Part shown: piece by piece, positions 48,098-57,710 of the stretch
Position numbering within the stretch: the stretch's first letter is position 1
Layout: every line of letters begins with the position of its first letter
Source of the DNA: Agapetus fuscipes
Lineage: Eukaryota > Arthropoda > Insecta > Trichoptera > Glossosomatidae
Reading direction: 5' to 3'
Length of the DNA: 64,000 bases
Assembly: GCA_951799405.1 (NCBI GenBank)
Contig: OX637344.1
Location: forward strand, 15,624,001 to 15,688,000
Made by a program: the position numbers and the translations under genes
Notes under the pieces: model-generated
What the model saw: the letters and a program-made list of their open reading frames with translations, nothing else
Databases searched by the model: none
Told to the model about the DNA's origin: nothing

Positions 48098-48300
48098 GTA
48101 GCTCAGTTGGTAGAATGCTTGTTTTCCATGCCGAGAGCAAGGTTTCGATCCCCACCGAGGTTGTTGGCAATGATTTACCATTTTGCAAAAATAAATACCG
48201 GCAAGATGTAGTCAGCTTTCACAAGAAATGAGAACCAGCACCCCCGGGAACTGAGAAACCCCCACTTCAACTAAAAGTAGTTTGTGTGAGGCCGGCCCGC
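48098..48300 (+). mobile_element. SINE-A, 3'-truncated
   Basis: GCTCAGTTGGTAGAATGCTT, GGTTTCGATCCCC, body to GAGGCCGGCCCGCGTG. Confidence 0.8.
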
Positions 48301-48870
48301 GTGTTCCCATTCCACCACTCAACTCGAATGTTCACTCACACATACACACGGAAGTATTGCAGATGAGTGAACCTAGCTGAAAACCAACTGTTAATAGCTA
48401 TATACGGGCACACAAGCAATTTAATGCACATACACAGTTATGAGTGTTGAAAATTGATAAATAAGACAGCTGGATTACATTTAATGAAAAGTTGCAGTTT
48501 TTTTATTTAATTTCTATATAAATGACTCTTGAAAATGACGACAGTCGAAAGTACTCGAGGATAAAATAACAAATATTAAAAAAAGAAAAATACTTAAGAT
48601 GAATTTTCACTAAGTAAATGCACAAACCTTTATAAGTTAAAGGTATTTCGTTTCGATATCGAGGTAGAATTGAATTATAGCCCAATGTAATGAATTCGCT
48701 GCAGATTGTATTAAAAACTTTATAAAATTGGATCAGCAATTTGAAAAAATCGAAAGTTCACCAAAAACAGCACGAAAATGTTCTCGAAGAGCAAAAATAT
48801 ATTTACTAGTAACAGTGAAACCCGCGTGCATGTGTGAGTGATCATTCGAGTTGAGTGGTGGAATGGAAAC
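48301..48870. other. Unassigned region
   Basis: AT-rich. TCACTCACACATAC / ATGTGTGAGTGA-like pieces at 48330 and 48825 are inverted, with AACACGCGGCCGGCCCCCT and GCCGGCCCGCGTGTTCCC at the two SINE-A edges: the 48.30-48.87 kb segment is probably an insertion into one SINE-A. Confidence 0.45.
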
Positions 48871-49175
48871 ACGCGGCCGGCCCCCTTACCCGTATAAATA
48901 AACATGTACCGAATCGCTACATGCAACCTGTAACTGTAACTGTAACTCTGTCGCCATGCCACTAGGGGTGGCCAGAGCCTCTGCAGAGCTGCCTCCATTT
49001 TTTCCTATCCTTACATACCTCTTTCAATTCATTCATATCCATGCATTTTCTTTTTTTACGCTCACTTTGTACATCCCATTCTTTCACAATCTCCTCAATT
49101 TGATCACTCCCTGACCAACCCCTTCGGGGATAACGCTGACAAAAAGTTACACTATATGTGTAGCTTAGTTGCGTT
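48871..49175 (+). mobile_element. SINE-A split by LINE-T
   Basis: GGCCGGCCCCCTTACCCGTA to ATGCAACC (48928), then after LINE-T, AACCCCTTCGGGGATAACGC to TAGCTTAGTTGCG (49175). AACC is duplicated. Confidence 0.8.
48929..49116 (-). pseudogene. LINE-T RT C-terminus inserted in SINE-A
   Basis: Minus strand: SDQIEEIVKEWDVQSERKKR, KCMDMNELKEVCKDRKKWRQ, RGSGHP-stop, then CAGTTACAGTTACAG. About 185 bp, so almost only the tail end was copied. Confidence 0.82.
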
Positions 49176-49179
49176 AGTA

Positions 49180-49505
49180 GGTCGTTTACAGTGGGAAATA
49201 TAGAGACGCAGTTTTCCCTTGTAAAATAGAGATTTACAGTCTCGCGCCGTCCGTCGCAGTCAGTGCACGAGATATCCAAGATGGCGGATAATAAATTTTT
49301 ATTGCTCTCTATTACCGAGGCGGGTCGCGATAACAATATTGAATACCTCCCCCCCACCCCTCCCCCCAGCGTGACGTCACAGCCCGGACCTGGGATAATG
49401 ATACGGAGCACGTATGTTTTAAGCATGTCGAACCCCTACCCTCCACGTGAATTCTGTTGATAAAAAACCGTCAATTTTACAGCTGTTTATTTATGTTTTT
49501 TTTTT
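49180..49505. other. Unassigned, with a C-rich tract
   Basis: 49348-49372 (CCCCCCCACCCCTCCCCCC) gives a minus-strand quadruplex pattern next to GTGACGTCAC (49370-49380). Confidence 0.5.
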
Positions 49506-49507
49506 TA

Positions 49508-49725
49508 AATTGGTTCACTTTGCAAATGTCACCCCTGTTTCAGGGAAGGTCAGCAGGAGTTGCAGGGTGAATGTCCATGTGAGATTTGGTTTTTATGTTG
49601 TAGGTTCACATGCGGCATGTGCAAGCGCGAACTTGCGCGTACGTGTCAGCTTGTGAAAATATATTATGTAATGTGAATCTCCAATGTAACATATATTTGC
49701 AACTTAGATTAGATTAGATAAAACA
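49508..49725 (+). mobile_element. LINE-L 3' end, AGATT subtype
   Basis: TTGGTTCACTTTGCAAATG to TTAGATTAGATTAGATA; hairpin core intact. Confidence 0.88.
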
Positions 49726-49784
49726 TTTGTCAAATTTAATAAACGTTGTATAGTTAGGTTCGTACTTTTTTGTTGTTGTTTTAG

Positions 49785-50005
49785 AAATTCCGTGCGGGAG
49801 ACTTCCTAGATTCTAGAGACTCTAGGGGTCTTTGAGAGTTGTTGTAGTGCCTCAGAGGTGTTTACGAGCTTGGTTGTCGCTACAAAGCGCCAATACTCAA
49901 GCAATACCCAGTTGCTGTAAGGCTGGATGGACCTGTAGTAACCGGTGTTTGATAAAGGAATATAAATGTTTCACCCAGCGAAGAGCATAATTATTTGAAA
50001 ATATA
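49785..50005 (-). mobile_element. SINE-B body with type-3 ending
   Basis: Minus strand: body (GGTTACTACAGGTCCATCC, CGACAACCAAGCTCGTAAAC) and type-3 ending to CGCACGGAATTT. tRNA unit lost; LTR-2-like sequence follows to about 50150. Confidence 0.8.
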
Positions 50006-50009
50006 TGTG

Positions 50010-50155
50010 GTAGGTACTCGTTTATATAGGTACGAAAGGGATCATTCTTGCTTGTTCTAAATATTATGTAGTGGATTCTATCAGACCAGTATACTATCAA
50101 ATATTTAATCATTATACTAGAGGCGGACACACACACACAAGCAAACCTAAGAAAC
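50010..50155 (-). mobile_element. LTR-2-like fragment
   Basis: Minus strand GTGTGTCCGCCTCTAGTATA, GAACAAGCAAGAATGATCCC and ACCTATATAAACGAG match the 55.8-56.06 kb sequence, including its TATA-box-like site. Confidence 0.65.
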
Positions 50156-50224
50156 TATAACGTTTGTATTAGTATCGAAAACTACAAAAAAAGTTTTTTG
50201 GGGATTCTTTGATTTAAAAAAAAT

Positions 50225-50512
50225 GTAATTTGTCATGTATGTTTCTTGACTTATAGGTTGTTATGCGGCTGACCACCCATAATATAAAAATTGGTTCACT
50301 TTGCCAATGTCACCCCTGTTTCAGGGAAGGACGGCAAGAGTTGCAAGGCTTATGTTCATTTGAGATTGGGTTTTTATATTGTAGGTCCACATGCGGCATG
50401 TGTTAGCGCGAAATTATACATATCTGCTTGTGGGAATGCATTTAGTATAAATCTTAAATGATATATATCTTTGCAGCTTAGATTAGATTAGATTAGATTA
50501 GGTAAAGAGGCA
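50225..50512 (+). mobile_element. LINE-L 3' end, AGATT subtype
   Basis: Complete UTR, closely matching the UTR of the long copy at 35.4-35.75 kb, tail (AGATT)4. Confidence 0.9.
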
Positions 50513-50564
50513 AGCAAAATATCCAGAAAACAAAAACAGTTTTTTTCAAGCTAATTTGTAATCC

Positions 50565-50650
50565 AAGCTGCAAAGATATACTAATACGTAAAATTAATAT
50601 TAAATGCTCTAAAACAGACATGTGTAAGTTCGTCCTTACGAATACTTCAT
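50565..50650 (-). mobile_element. LINE-L tail fragment
   Basis: TTTGTATCCAAGCTGCAAAG-like tail edge and about 80 bp of UTR. Confidence 0.6.
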
Positions 50651-50659
50651 TTGTACCTT

Positions 50660-50955
50660 TTTTCTTTTTTTAAATAGATTTGTGGAAAGGAATGCAATCC
50701 ACCACCCTATTTTGCCTGGCCAGTACCCCTAGTACGAGTTTATTCACAATATTCAATACTTCGAGTATTGTGAAAAAACTCGTACTACGGGTACAGTTGT
50801 CTTCATGCGAAAGCAGAAGCTTGTGTGCATGCAATAGCATCTGTTGAACCAGGGTCGAAGTTATGGTCAAGTGGGCTAGACGCAAGATTCGAACCAACGT
50901 TATTTGGTTCCAAATACGCTAGTCGAACATGCGCCTCTACCCCATCGGCCATAAA
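50660..50955 (-). mobile_element. SINE-C, full length, carrying a palindromic insertion
   Basis: Minus strand: ATGGCCGATGGGGTAGAGGC (box A region), GGTTCGAATCTTGCG (box B), body and A-rich end. A 69-72 bp palindrome interrupts it at 50723-50794. Confidence 0.88.
50723..50794. mobile_element. 72-bp palindromic mini-MITE
   Basis: Two arms of about 29 bp (GTACCCCTAGTACGAGTTT... and ...AAACTCGTACTACGGGTAC) pair with two mismatches around a 14-base loop. CAGT lies on both sides (50721-50724, 50794-50797), overlapping the ends; other SINE-C copies have the uninterrupted GGCCAGTTGTC. Confidence 0.75.
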
Positions 50956-51009
50956 ACCTACTTCAAAATTAAAATATAAGCTTATAAAGAACACAAATTC
51001 TATCACTTT

Positions 51010-51105
51010 TACTGACCTTCCCTGTAACAGGGGTGACACTGGTAATGTGAAATATTTTTTACAGTATGGTTGGTCAGCCTCCTATCAACCTAAAAGTCAA
51101 GGTAA
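51010..51105 (-). mobile_element. LINE-L 5' part of the 3' UTR
   Basis: TTTAGGTTGATAGGAGGCTG to the hairpin CCCTG-TTA-CAGGG on the minus strand; tail absent. Confidence 0.7.
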
Positions 51106-51139
51106 TTTAGAAATAAAGATAAAATAATATATAATTATT

Positions 51140-51985
51140 GCCTAAACAATAGTTCCCTTGAATCGGTTGAACTAATTCGAGATTTAGGCATAATCTTTGA
51201 CTGCCATTTATCGTTCCGACAACATATTGCATTTATAACAAATAGGGCCACTAAGACCCTGGGTTTTGTGTGTCGCACTGTGAAAGATTTCTCGAACATA
51301 TTAGCCATCAAAGAGCTTTATATTTCCCTTGTACGCAGCCAACTTGAATACAACTCATACATTTGGTCTCCCGGGTACAAACTTCATTGTGATGCTATAG
51401 AGCGTATCCAAAAAAGATTTTTAAGATTTGTAAATTTTAAATTAAATATTCGTTTTGATGACTTGAACTATAGTTTTTTGTTAAATTTTTTGAATTTTGA
51501 AACTTTACAAAATCGCAGAATATTTCATGATTTTTTTTTTTGTATAAAGTTGTTAATTCATTGGTGGACAGCCCTGAATTATTGAATGTCATTAATCTAC
51601 ACATACCGAGTCGAACAAGAAGTCGAAATATATTCCACTGCGACGTTGCAACAAAAACATTTATAATGCATTCTATGATATATCGGCTTCATCGACTCGG
51701 TAATGATTATCTAACCAATGATGATATAGATATTTTTGGTATGTCCATCGGAATTTATAGAAATTCATTAAAGTCTGTTTTATCATGTAATTCTTCTTGA
51801 TTTATGTTTAATTTCTCTTTTCTTACTGATCACTTATTTTTATACATTTATTTTTAATCTTTTTATATTCATAATATGTATCTTGTAATAATCATAATAT
51901 TTATACAATTTGTAAGCAACAAACTTCTGTTCTACCTCTGTTAATCTAAAAATGTAAAAGGCTTCAGCCGTTTATTATAAATAAA
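51140..51985 (+). pseudogene. Jockey/CR1-like LINE C-terminus and 3' UTR
   Basis: Encodes LESVELIRDLGIIFDCHLSF, TLGFVCRTVKDFSNILAIKE, LYISLVRSQLEYNSYIWSPG and, after a shift in a T-run near 51530, YKVVNSLVDSPELLNVINLH ... NDYLTNDDIDIFGMSIGIYR. This is the region after the RT palm (compare VESIRDLGVVFDPGLSFSSH in the 28.5 kb element). 3' UTR of about 185 bp with (AATA)n at the end. Confidence 0.83.
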
Positions 51986-52136
51986 TAAATAAATAATTTC
52001 CCAAAGCAAATGTATATCAAAGAAAAATAATTTCACACCCATCCATGTGAGACTACGATTCTGGAGCTTGCCGACGTATTTGCAAGTAAATAAAAGGTAA
52101 CTTCTTAAGCTACGTAACAAGCGATGTATAAAAAAA

Positions 52137-52262
52137 TATACATGAAGAAGCCCATCACAAACATGGACGAAACGTCCGCAAGCTCCAGCTCCCACAGACC
52201 ACGGCAACAGATCCCGGAAAGCAGCTCTCCAGCATCATCAGACGGCCGTGTAAGCATAAAGA
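52137..52262 (+). mobile_element. PLE-D fragment with mutated hammerhead
   Basis: AUGAAGA instead of CUGAAGA, stem II GCCCAU/AUGGAC, GAAACGUC, then AGCTCCAGCTCCCACAGACC and CATCAGACGGCCGTGTAAGC. Stem I does not pair. Probably inactive. Confidence 0.78.
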
Positions 52263-52429
52263 TTCTAAAAAAAACGTATCTTATTTTTTTTTATCAAATA
52301 ATATCGTTATTCATTAACGAACAAGGTCTCATGTTACTGGTAGAAGAGAAACTACACGCTGGTGGAATAAAGGGTGACAGCGCGTCCTCTCAGTGCTTGT
52401 TAGGCCTATCTACCATATAATAATAATAA

Positions 52430-52700
52430 TAATATTAGGATGATTTATTTGGTGAGCGCTGTTTTTGTGTGTATTGTGCACACCTCAATAGCCCTCTACG
52501 GGCCTGGTCGTCGCTAAAGAAAGCACCAATTCTCAAGCATGACCCAGATGCTAAAAGGCTGGATGGGCTTTGGTGTCTTTGATAAAGGTTCATGAAATTT
52601 TCGAAGAAGCGAAAAAAAAATTTTTTGTGCTCCGCCGGGATTTGAACCCACCAACTTTCCATTCACGAGTCTAAAGCGTTACCACTAGACTACAGACGGG
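52430..52700 (-). mobile_element. SINE-B without 5S head, type-1 ending
   Basis: Minus strand: GTCTGTAGTCTAGTGGTAACG, GGGTTCAAATCCCGG, shortened body, CGACGACCAGGCCCGTAGAG, type-1 ending and (ATT)n with ATTATTATTATTAT at the left. Confidence 0.85.
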
Positions 52701-52845
52701 TGTGATTCAAATGCGACCTATAAATGGCATCGTCCTAAGAATTACATTCTTTTCAATCTGAGCGAAGAAAAAACGTTCAACCCGATAACGTGAGAGATAT
52801 TTTTTTAATATTTTAGAAATTTATTTCCAGCATTCATAAAGACCA

Positions 52846-53440
52846 ACCATACGATAAAAAAAATGGTTCACTTTGCCAATTTCATCCCTTTTTCAGGAAA
52901 GATCGGTCAGAGTACTGTTGCAATGTTTATTTGAGATTAGGTTATTCATGTCGCACGTTTAATAATAAAGAGCAATAACTCAAAAAACAAGAATGTTGGG
53001 AGTCACGTTTGAAGTTCAGACAACCAGTACAACTTGTATGGGATGATAAAGGCGGCCGATGTTTTATCTCGGTCATATTCGTCCAAATTGAACGGCTGTC
53101 GCATTCTACCTATTATTCTCGCATTGTTCTTGCGTTTTATTAAAAAATCTCGATTTCCCCAATTTTCGAGTTCATATTCATAAGGTCTTTATTGTTTTTA
53201 TCAATATGTGCAAAATATTACAATAAAAATAAATTTAAAAAATCTAATTACATTAAATACTCCCCAAAGTAAGCATAACTTGTGTTTTGAGTTATTTCTC
53301 TTTATTATTAAGCGTGCGTTGTGTAAGTCCCTATGTGGCATGTGTAAGCGCGTCCTATACGACATACGTGTCTGTTTGTGGGAATGCATTTAATGTGAAT
53401 CACAAATGCAATACATCTTTACAACTTAGATTAAGAAGAG
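52846..53440 (+). mobile_element. LINE-L 3' end split by MITE-H
   Basis: Left part 52846-52950, right part 53319-53440 (AAGTCCCTATGTGGCATGTG to TACAACTTAGATTAAGA). Confidence 0.78.
52951..53318. mobile_element. MITE-H, long form
   Basis: Ends CGCACGTTTAATAATAAAGA and complement of TCTTTATTATTAAGCGTGCG; subterminal CAATAACTCAAAA/TTTTGAGTTATT. About 115 bp longer in the centre than the 63.5 kb copy. Confidence 0.8.
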
Positions 53441-53529
53441 ATTATAGATAAGATCAGGCGCGTGCATAGGGTATAGGCAAATACATTTTAGAATAAACAT
53501 TTTCTCTCATTCCTTCAATATAACTTATT

Positions 53530-53755
53530 TTAAATTGACTGAAGTGCTAGTACCGTCTCCTTTATCTTATCATTGAGGGTAAGATTGAGGGGAGAAGATC
53601 TCAGGGACGCCGAAGGACATCGTGGCTGAAGAACCTGCGACAGTGGTTCGGCAGAAGCACCAAGTCCCTATTTCGAGCCGCAGCATCAAAAATCAAAAAA
53701 GCTATGATTATCGCCGATCTTCGTTAGAATGGGCTAAGAAGAAGAAGAAGTGCTA
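53530..53755 (+). mobile_element. RTE-like LINE 3' end, (GAA)n tail
   Basis: YRLLYLIIEGKIEGRRSQGR-like codons starting at 53546, LKNLRQWFGRSTKSLFRAAA, stop, and AAGAAGAAGAAG. Relative of the 3' end of the 23.5 kb element and of the 57.7/58.2 kb copy. Confidence 0.8.
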
Positions 53756-54035
53756 ACGATGGCTCGCATCGAAATTAAATTTTGAATTTTAATCTCAATA
53801 TCAAGCTTAAATGCGTTTTTTACCATATTATATTGCCTATCAAATAAGCGCTTGTGCCTGTATGGGATGCACGCCCCTGGATAGGACACATTGGTCCAGT
53901 AAACATACAAACATTGCTCATGTGAAATTACCTCTGTTGGAGATAAGACGAACGAACACTATAGCGACGATTATGTGCGTCATTTCGCAACTTGAAAGTC
54001 ACCCCCGCCAATATTATACATGTATAGAGTTCTGC

Positions 54036-54291
54036 CGGATCAATCGCCAGTCATCTGTCACTGTCTCGGCGAAACTGGCAGTAGAGAAAGGGTGCCTTCG
54101 ATAGTTTGGTACGCCACTGTAAAATGTACTAGCCTTTACAATTATTGCGTCAAAAGGGAGGATGCAATTATTGCTGTCTGGCCATAAAAAAATCTACATT
54201 TTTTTGTACTTTTAATAAATGAGTAACCCAAGAAAAAACATTTTTATTATTAAATCATTTATTAGAAAAGCGAAACTTATGAAAACAGCTG
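54036..54291. other. Unassigned region
   Basis: Nothing recognised. Confidence 0.3.
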
Positions 54292-54450
54292 TTTTACTGT
54301 AACTTTAACTCTGTCACCGTTCCGCTAGGGGGGCCAGAGTCTCTGCAGAGCTACCTCTATTTCTTCCTATCCCTACATACCTCTTTCAATTCATTCATAT
54401 CCATTACCTCTATCACGCATTTTCTTCTTTTACGCTCACTTTGTATGTGA
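54292..54450 (-). pseudogene. LINE-T RT C-terminus
   Basis: Minus strand ends SERKKRMRDRGNGYE-like, KEVCRDRKKWR, with stop and CAGAGTTAAAGTTACAGT tail. Confidence 0.75.
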
Positions 54451-54454
54451 CATT

Positions 54455-54618
54455 CAACAAAAAAATCCCATTTATATTTTCAAATTTGCTCTTCGCTGGG
54501 TTGAAAAAATCACAAACGTTTACCAACGACCGGTTACCAAAGGTCCATCCAGCCTTACAGCAACTGGGTCTTGCTTGAGAATTGGCACTTTGTAGCGACG
54601 ACGATCAAGCTCGTAAAA
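54455..54618 (+). mobile_element. SINE-B body, upstream unit of a B-A dimer
   Basis: CATTTATATTTTCAAATTTG, GACCGGTTACCAAAGGTCC, CGACGATCAAGCTCGTAAAAA. tRNA unit lost by truncation. Confidence 0.83.
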
Positions 54619-54880
54619 ATGTCGATAGCTCAATTGGCAGAATGCTTGCATTCCATGCCGAGAGTAAGGGTTCGATCTCAAGGTTTAGTCAGCCATCACA
54701 AGAAATGAGAACCAGCCCCCCCGGGAGCTGGGAAACCTCCGGTTCAACTGAAAGTGGTTGGTGTGAGGTCGGCCCCCTTACCCGTAAAAATAAATGGGTC
54801 CCGAATCGCCACATGCGACCCCTTCGGGGATAACGCAGGGAAAAAGTTACACTATATGTGTAGCTTAGTTGCGTTTGCGA
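54619..54880 (+). mobile_element. SINE-A, downstream unit of the dimer, internally deleted
   Basis: GTCGATAGCTCAATTGGCAG, GGTTCGATCTC, deletion to AAGGTTTAGTCAGCC, complete 3' part. Confidence 0.85.
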
Positions 54881-54984
54881 TTGTATGGAAAAAATCACAT
54901 CCTCCGTTTTGACATATTGATTGTAAAGGCGTAGTTTGCCTGCAAGTCGACGCAACTGTGGCCGGCCAATTTTCAATTTTCAAA

Positions 54985-55235
54985 ACTTTCATTGACTTAT
55001 AGGTTGGTATGCGGCTGACCACGCATGCTGCAGAAAACGATTCACTTTCCAATGTCAACCCTTTTTTTAGGAAAAGTCGGCAAGAGTTGCAGGGCTTATG
55101 TTTATTGGAGATTTGGGTTTTTATGTTGTAGGTTCACATGCGGAATGTTTAAACGCGAGCTTAAATGTGTCTGCTTGTGGAAATGCGTTTAATATGAATC
55201 TCAATTGATACATATCTTTGCAGCTTAGATTAAGA
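54985..55235 (+). mobile_element. LINE-L 3' end
   Basis: TTGACTTATAGGTTGGTATG to CAGCTTAGATTAAGATTTAG. Confidence 0.85.
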
Positions 55236-55465
55236 TTTAGATGCGGCTGACCACCCATGCTCTAAAAATGGTTCACTTTGCCAATGTCACTTCTGTATCA
55301 AGAAAGGTCAGCAAGAGTTGCAGGGTGTATGTTTATTTGAGATTCGGGTTTATATATTGTGAGTCAACATGCGACATGCTTAAGCGCGAACTTATACGTG
55401 TCTGACTGTGGAAATGAATATTATGTGAATCCAAATGTTACACATATTTGCAACTTAGATAAGAA
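55236..55465 (+). mobile_element. LINE-L 3' end, second in tandem
   Basis: Starts TGCGGCTGACCACCCATGCT directly after the previous tail. Its hairpin has decayed (CTTCTGTATCAAG). Confidence 0.83.
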
Positions 55466-55514
55466 AACTATTTTATTGCACTAATTATTATTGTATTTTT
55501 TACAAAAACTAAAA

Positions 55515-55640
55515 AGATACTGTAACTGTAACTCGGTCGCCATTCCGCTAGGGGTGGCAACAGCCTCTGCAGAGCTGCCTCCATTTCTTCCTGTACTTAC
55601 ATACCTCTTTCCATTTATTCATATCCGTACTACCTAACAC
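55515..55640 (-). pseudogene. LINE-T RT C-terminal scrap
   Basis: Minus strand MDMNKWKEVCKYRKKWRQLC-like and CGAGTTACAGTTACAGT. Confidence 0.7.
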
Positions 55641-55794
55641 TCCGTAATCTCGAACAAATCATTATCCTATCCTAACCTAACCTTTAGTATCTAACATCTA
55701 CTGATTTCTAGAGAGACTTCCTTTTTAACTCACACAAACAAACACAACACACAACTGCATAGTCGTAACAACGCGGAGTAGGTATTATAAACGT

Positions 55795-56240
55795 ACTTTG
55801 TTGATAAAACAACACAGTAACGAACGTATGAGTTCGTGGGGCTTGCTTGTGAGTGTGTGTCCGCCTCTAGCATAGTCTACTGTGAGTTTTTTTGAGTACA
55901 TGTACCTAGGCATGTAGTTTTTTAGAGTGCGACTGGAATAGTGTCAAAAAGCTAGTGTGATGATTAAATAAATGATAGTGGACTGTTCTGGTACAGTCCA
56001 CTGTAGAATTATCTAGAACAAGCAAGAATCGCCCCTTTCGTACCTATATAAGCGAGCCGCAACGGTGATCCCAGAGTCGATTGAAACATTGAGCCGTGAA
56101 GTCGATAAGCTGAGAGATAGAAAAAGTGATCAGTACATTGTAAGCCGACATTGTGTAAAATAAATAAATTGCAGTTTCATTAAAAGAACCCGAAATAAAA
56201 ATCATAAAAATATTTTTCTGATAAAACAATACGTTCTTTA
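55795..56240 (+). mobile_element. LTR-2 candidate with TATA box
   Basis: Homologous to reversed 50.0-50.15 kb and to 16.06-16.24 kb. Contains CCTATATAAGC (56042-56052) and a downstream AATAAA pair (56158-56166), the expected promoter/polyadenylation order of an LTR. The precise ends are unclear. Confidence 0.5.
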
Positions 56241-56659
56241 AAAGCAATAAAAAACGATTGTTTCTCTAAAACAACAACAGAGATACATGTATTTTTATTT
56301 TTTGCTTACAATGTATGAAATCTTTCATGGCAAACAAATAAATTTTATTGAAAAATTGAACTCCCCAGCGAAGAAAATAATGGGAATCCATTGCTTTGGA
56401 AAATTTATTGTGGATGATGATATCTGGAATATTTTTCTTTCATAAATTCATTCCGTTATATATCCGAGACTGCCATACACACACGTATGCACGAGCATAC
56501 ATATTGTATAGGACATACTTGATATCATAACAATGAGATATGGCTCATTGATAAATGAACGTTCAATAGAAAATATCATATTTTTTTCTTAAACCAATAA
56601 GCCAGCAGCAATTTATTCATGGTTATTTTTAAAACGAGGAACATTTTATCTTTACCAAT
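56241..56659. other. Unassigned AT-rich region
   Basis: Nothing recognised. Confidence 0.3.
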
Positions 56660-56802
56660 GTCAGATTGTTAAGATTGGTAGGTGTCTGACCTCCCATGCT
56701 GTAAAAAATTGGTTCACTTATGCCAATGCTATCACGGTTTCAGGAAAAGGCGGCAAGAGTTGCAAGATAAATATTCACATGAGGTTTAACGTTTGAGATG
56801 TG
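56660..56802 (+). mobile_element. LINE-L 3' UTR fragment
   Basis: GGTGTCTGACCTCCCATGCT to GGCGGCAAGAGTTGCAAGAT, diverged, 3' end lost. Confidence 0.7.
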
Positions 56803-57169
56803 TTTCTACTAGAGATGGGCCGAACTTTGGTTCACATTCGGTTGCATTCGGTTCAAAATCCAAACATTCAGTGTAAAAAAAGGTAAAATAAAAAACCTAC
56901 TTTCACCATTTTGGCTATTATAATTGGATGTCATAGTATATTTTATAACCGTTAAATAATAATAAGGTTATTTATATACTCACTCATGGTCATTTATTTT
57001 AGTAGGAACAAGTGAACATTAATTAACAATTTGATAAAAAATAAACCTTATTCTACTCCGTTACATAATATGTAACGGACTATATGTTTATTATATGAGT
57101 ATATGAGAATATTATTTAAAAAATTCAAATGGAAACAAAGTTTTAATTCACTTATTTATTTCTTTTTTG

Positions 57170-57209
57170 TGCTCGAATATTTTCGCCTAATGAGGCATCT
57201 TCAGGAGCA
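57170..57209 (-). ncRNA. Hammerhead ribozyme motif (PLE type) 4, left arm
   Basis: Minus strand: stem I UGCUC/GAGCA (5 bp), core CUGAAGA, unpaired U, stem II GCCU/AGGC, GAA, self-complementary AAUAUU stem III, cleavage triplet UUC. Confidence 0.72.
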
Positions 57210-57396
57210 GAATGGTTACAAATACATTTTATTTTTATTGTATTAAAAAAAAAAAATTATTATACCTAACAATAATGCATTTTTGAATCTTACATTTGTG
57301 TTTAAAAAAAAAAAAAAATTATCTATGAATTTTGTTTTTGTTATGGAAAAAAATTGTTTTAAAAATTATTTTATAAAAATATATTTGTAACCATTC

Positions 57397-57436
57397 TGCT
57401 CCTGAAGATGCCTAATTAGGCGAAAATATTCGAGCA
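57397..57436 (+). ncRNA. Hammerhead ribozyme motif (PLE type) 4, right arm
   Basis: Same fold as the left arm on the plus strand; stem II GCCUAA/UUAGGC is fully self-complementary. One base differs between the arms, in stem II/loop only. Confidence 0.72.
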
Positions 57437-57710
57437 CAAAAAAGAAATAAATAAGTGAATTAAAACTTTGTTTCCATTTGAATTTTTTAAATAATTAAAA
57501 ATGGACTTTCACTGTGTTAATAAATCCACCCTAAAAAATAAACATAGTATTCTTCCAACAAATAACAGTTACTAGAAACTATAAAACGTAAATTTTTTTA
57601 CCTAACCGAAGTTCGACCGAACTTCGGCCGATTTTTTTTATTTTAGCCGAATGTTTGGCCGAAGTTCGTATTCGGTTTTAACCACATTTGGCCCATTCCT
57701 AGTTTCTACC

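Larger units (their letters stand above)
52705..54035. mobile_element. MITE-K split by about 1 kb of insertions
   Basis: Left part 52705-52845 (CAATCTGAGCGAAGAAAAAACG, CCAGCATTCATAAAG) resumes at 53883 (GGACACATTGGTCCAGTAAAC ... GAGATAAGACGAACGAACAC). The interval holds LINE-L with MITE-H inside it, and an RTE-like 3' end. Confidence 0.7.
57105..57545. mobile_element. PLE inverted pair in hAT-2
   Basis: Arms of about 120 bp (57119-57239 and 57381-57501) are inverted and nearly identical, around an AT-rich centre of about 140 bp. The outer edge on the right is AAAAATGGACTTTCACTGTG. Each arm carries a full hammerhead. Confidence 0.8.
56811..57702. mobile_element. hAT-2: non-autonomous hAT with a PLE pair inside
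   Basis: Flanked by TTTCTACT (56803-56810) and TTTCTACC (57703-57710). Ends AGAGATGGGCCGAACTTTGG and complement of TTTGGCCCATTCCTAG, with subterminal CATTCGG/CCGAATG repeats. 8-bp duplication and GATGGGCC termini fit hAT. No transposase. Confidence 0.8.

Noticed and set aside
52137..52175. Active hammerhead in PLE-D at 52.1 kb
   Set aside because: Core starts A instead of C, stem II has a mismatch and stem I cannot pair.
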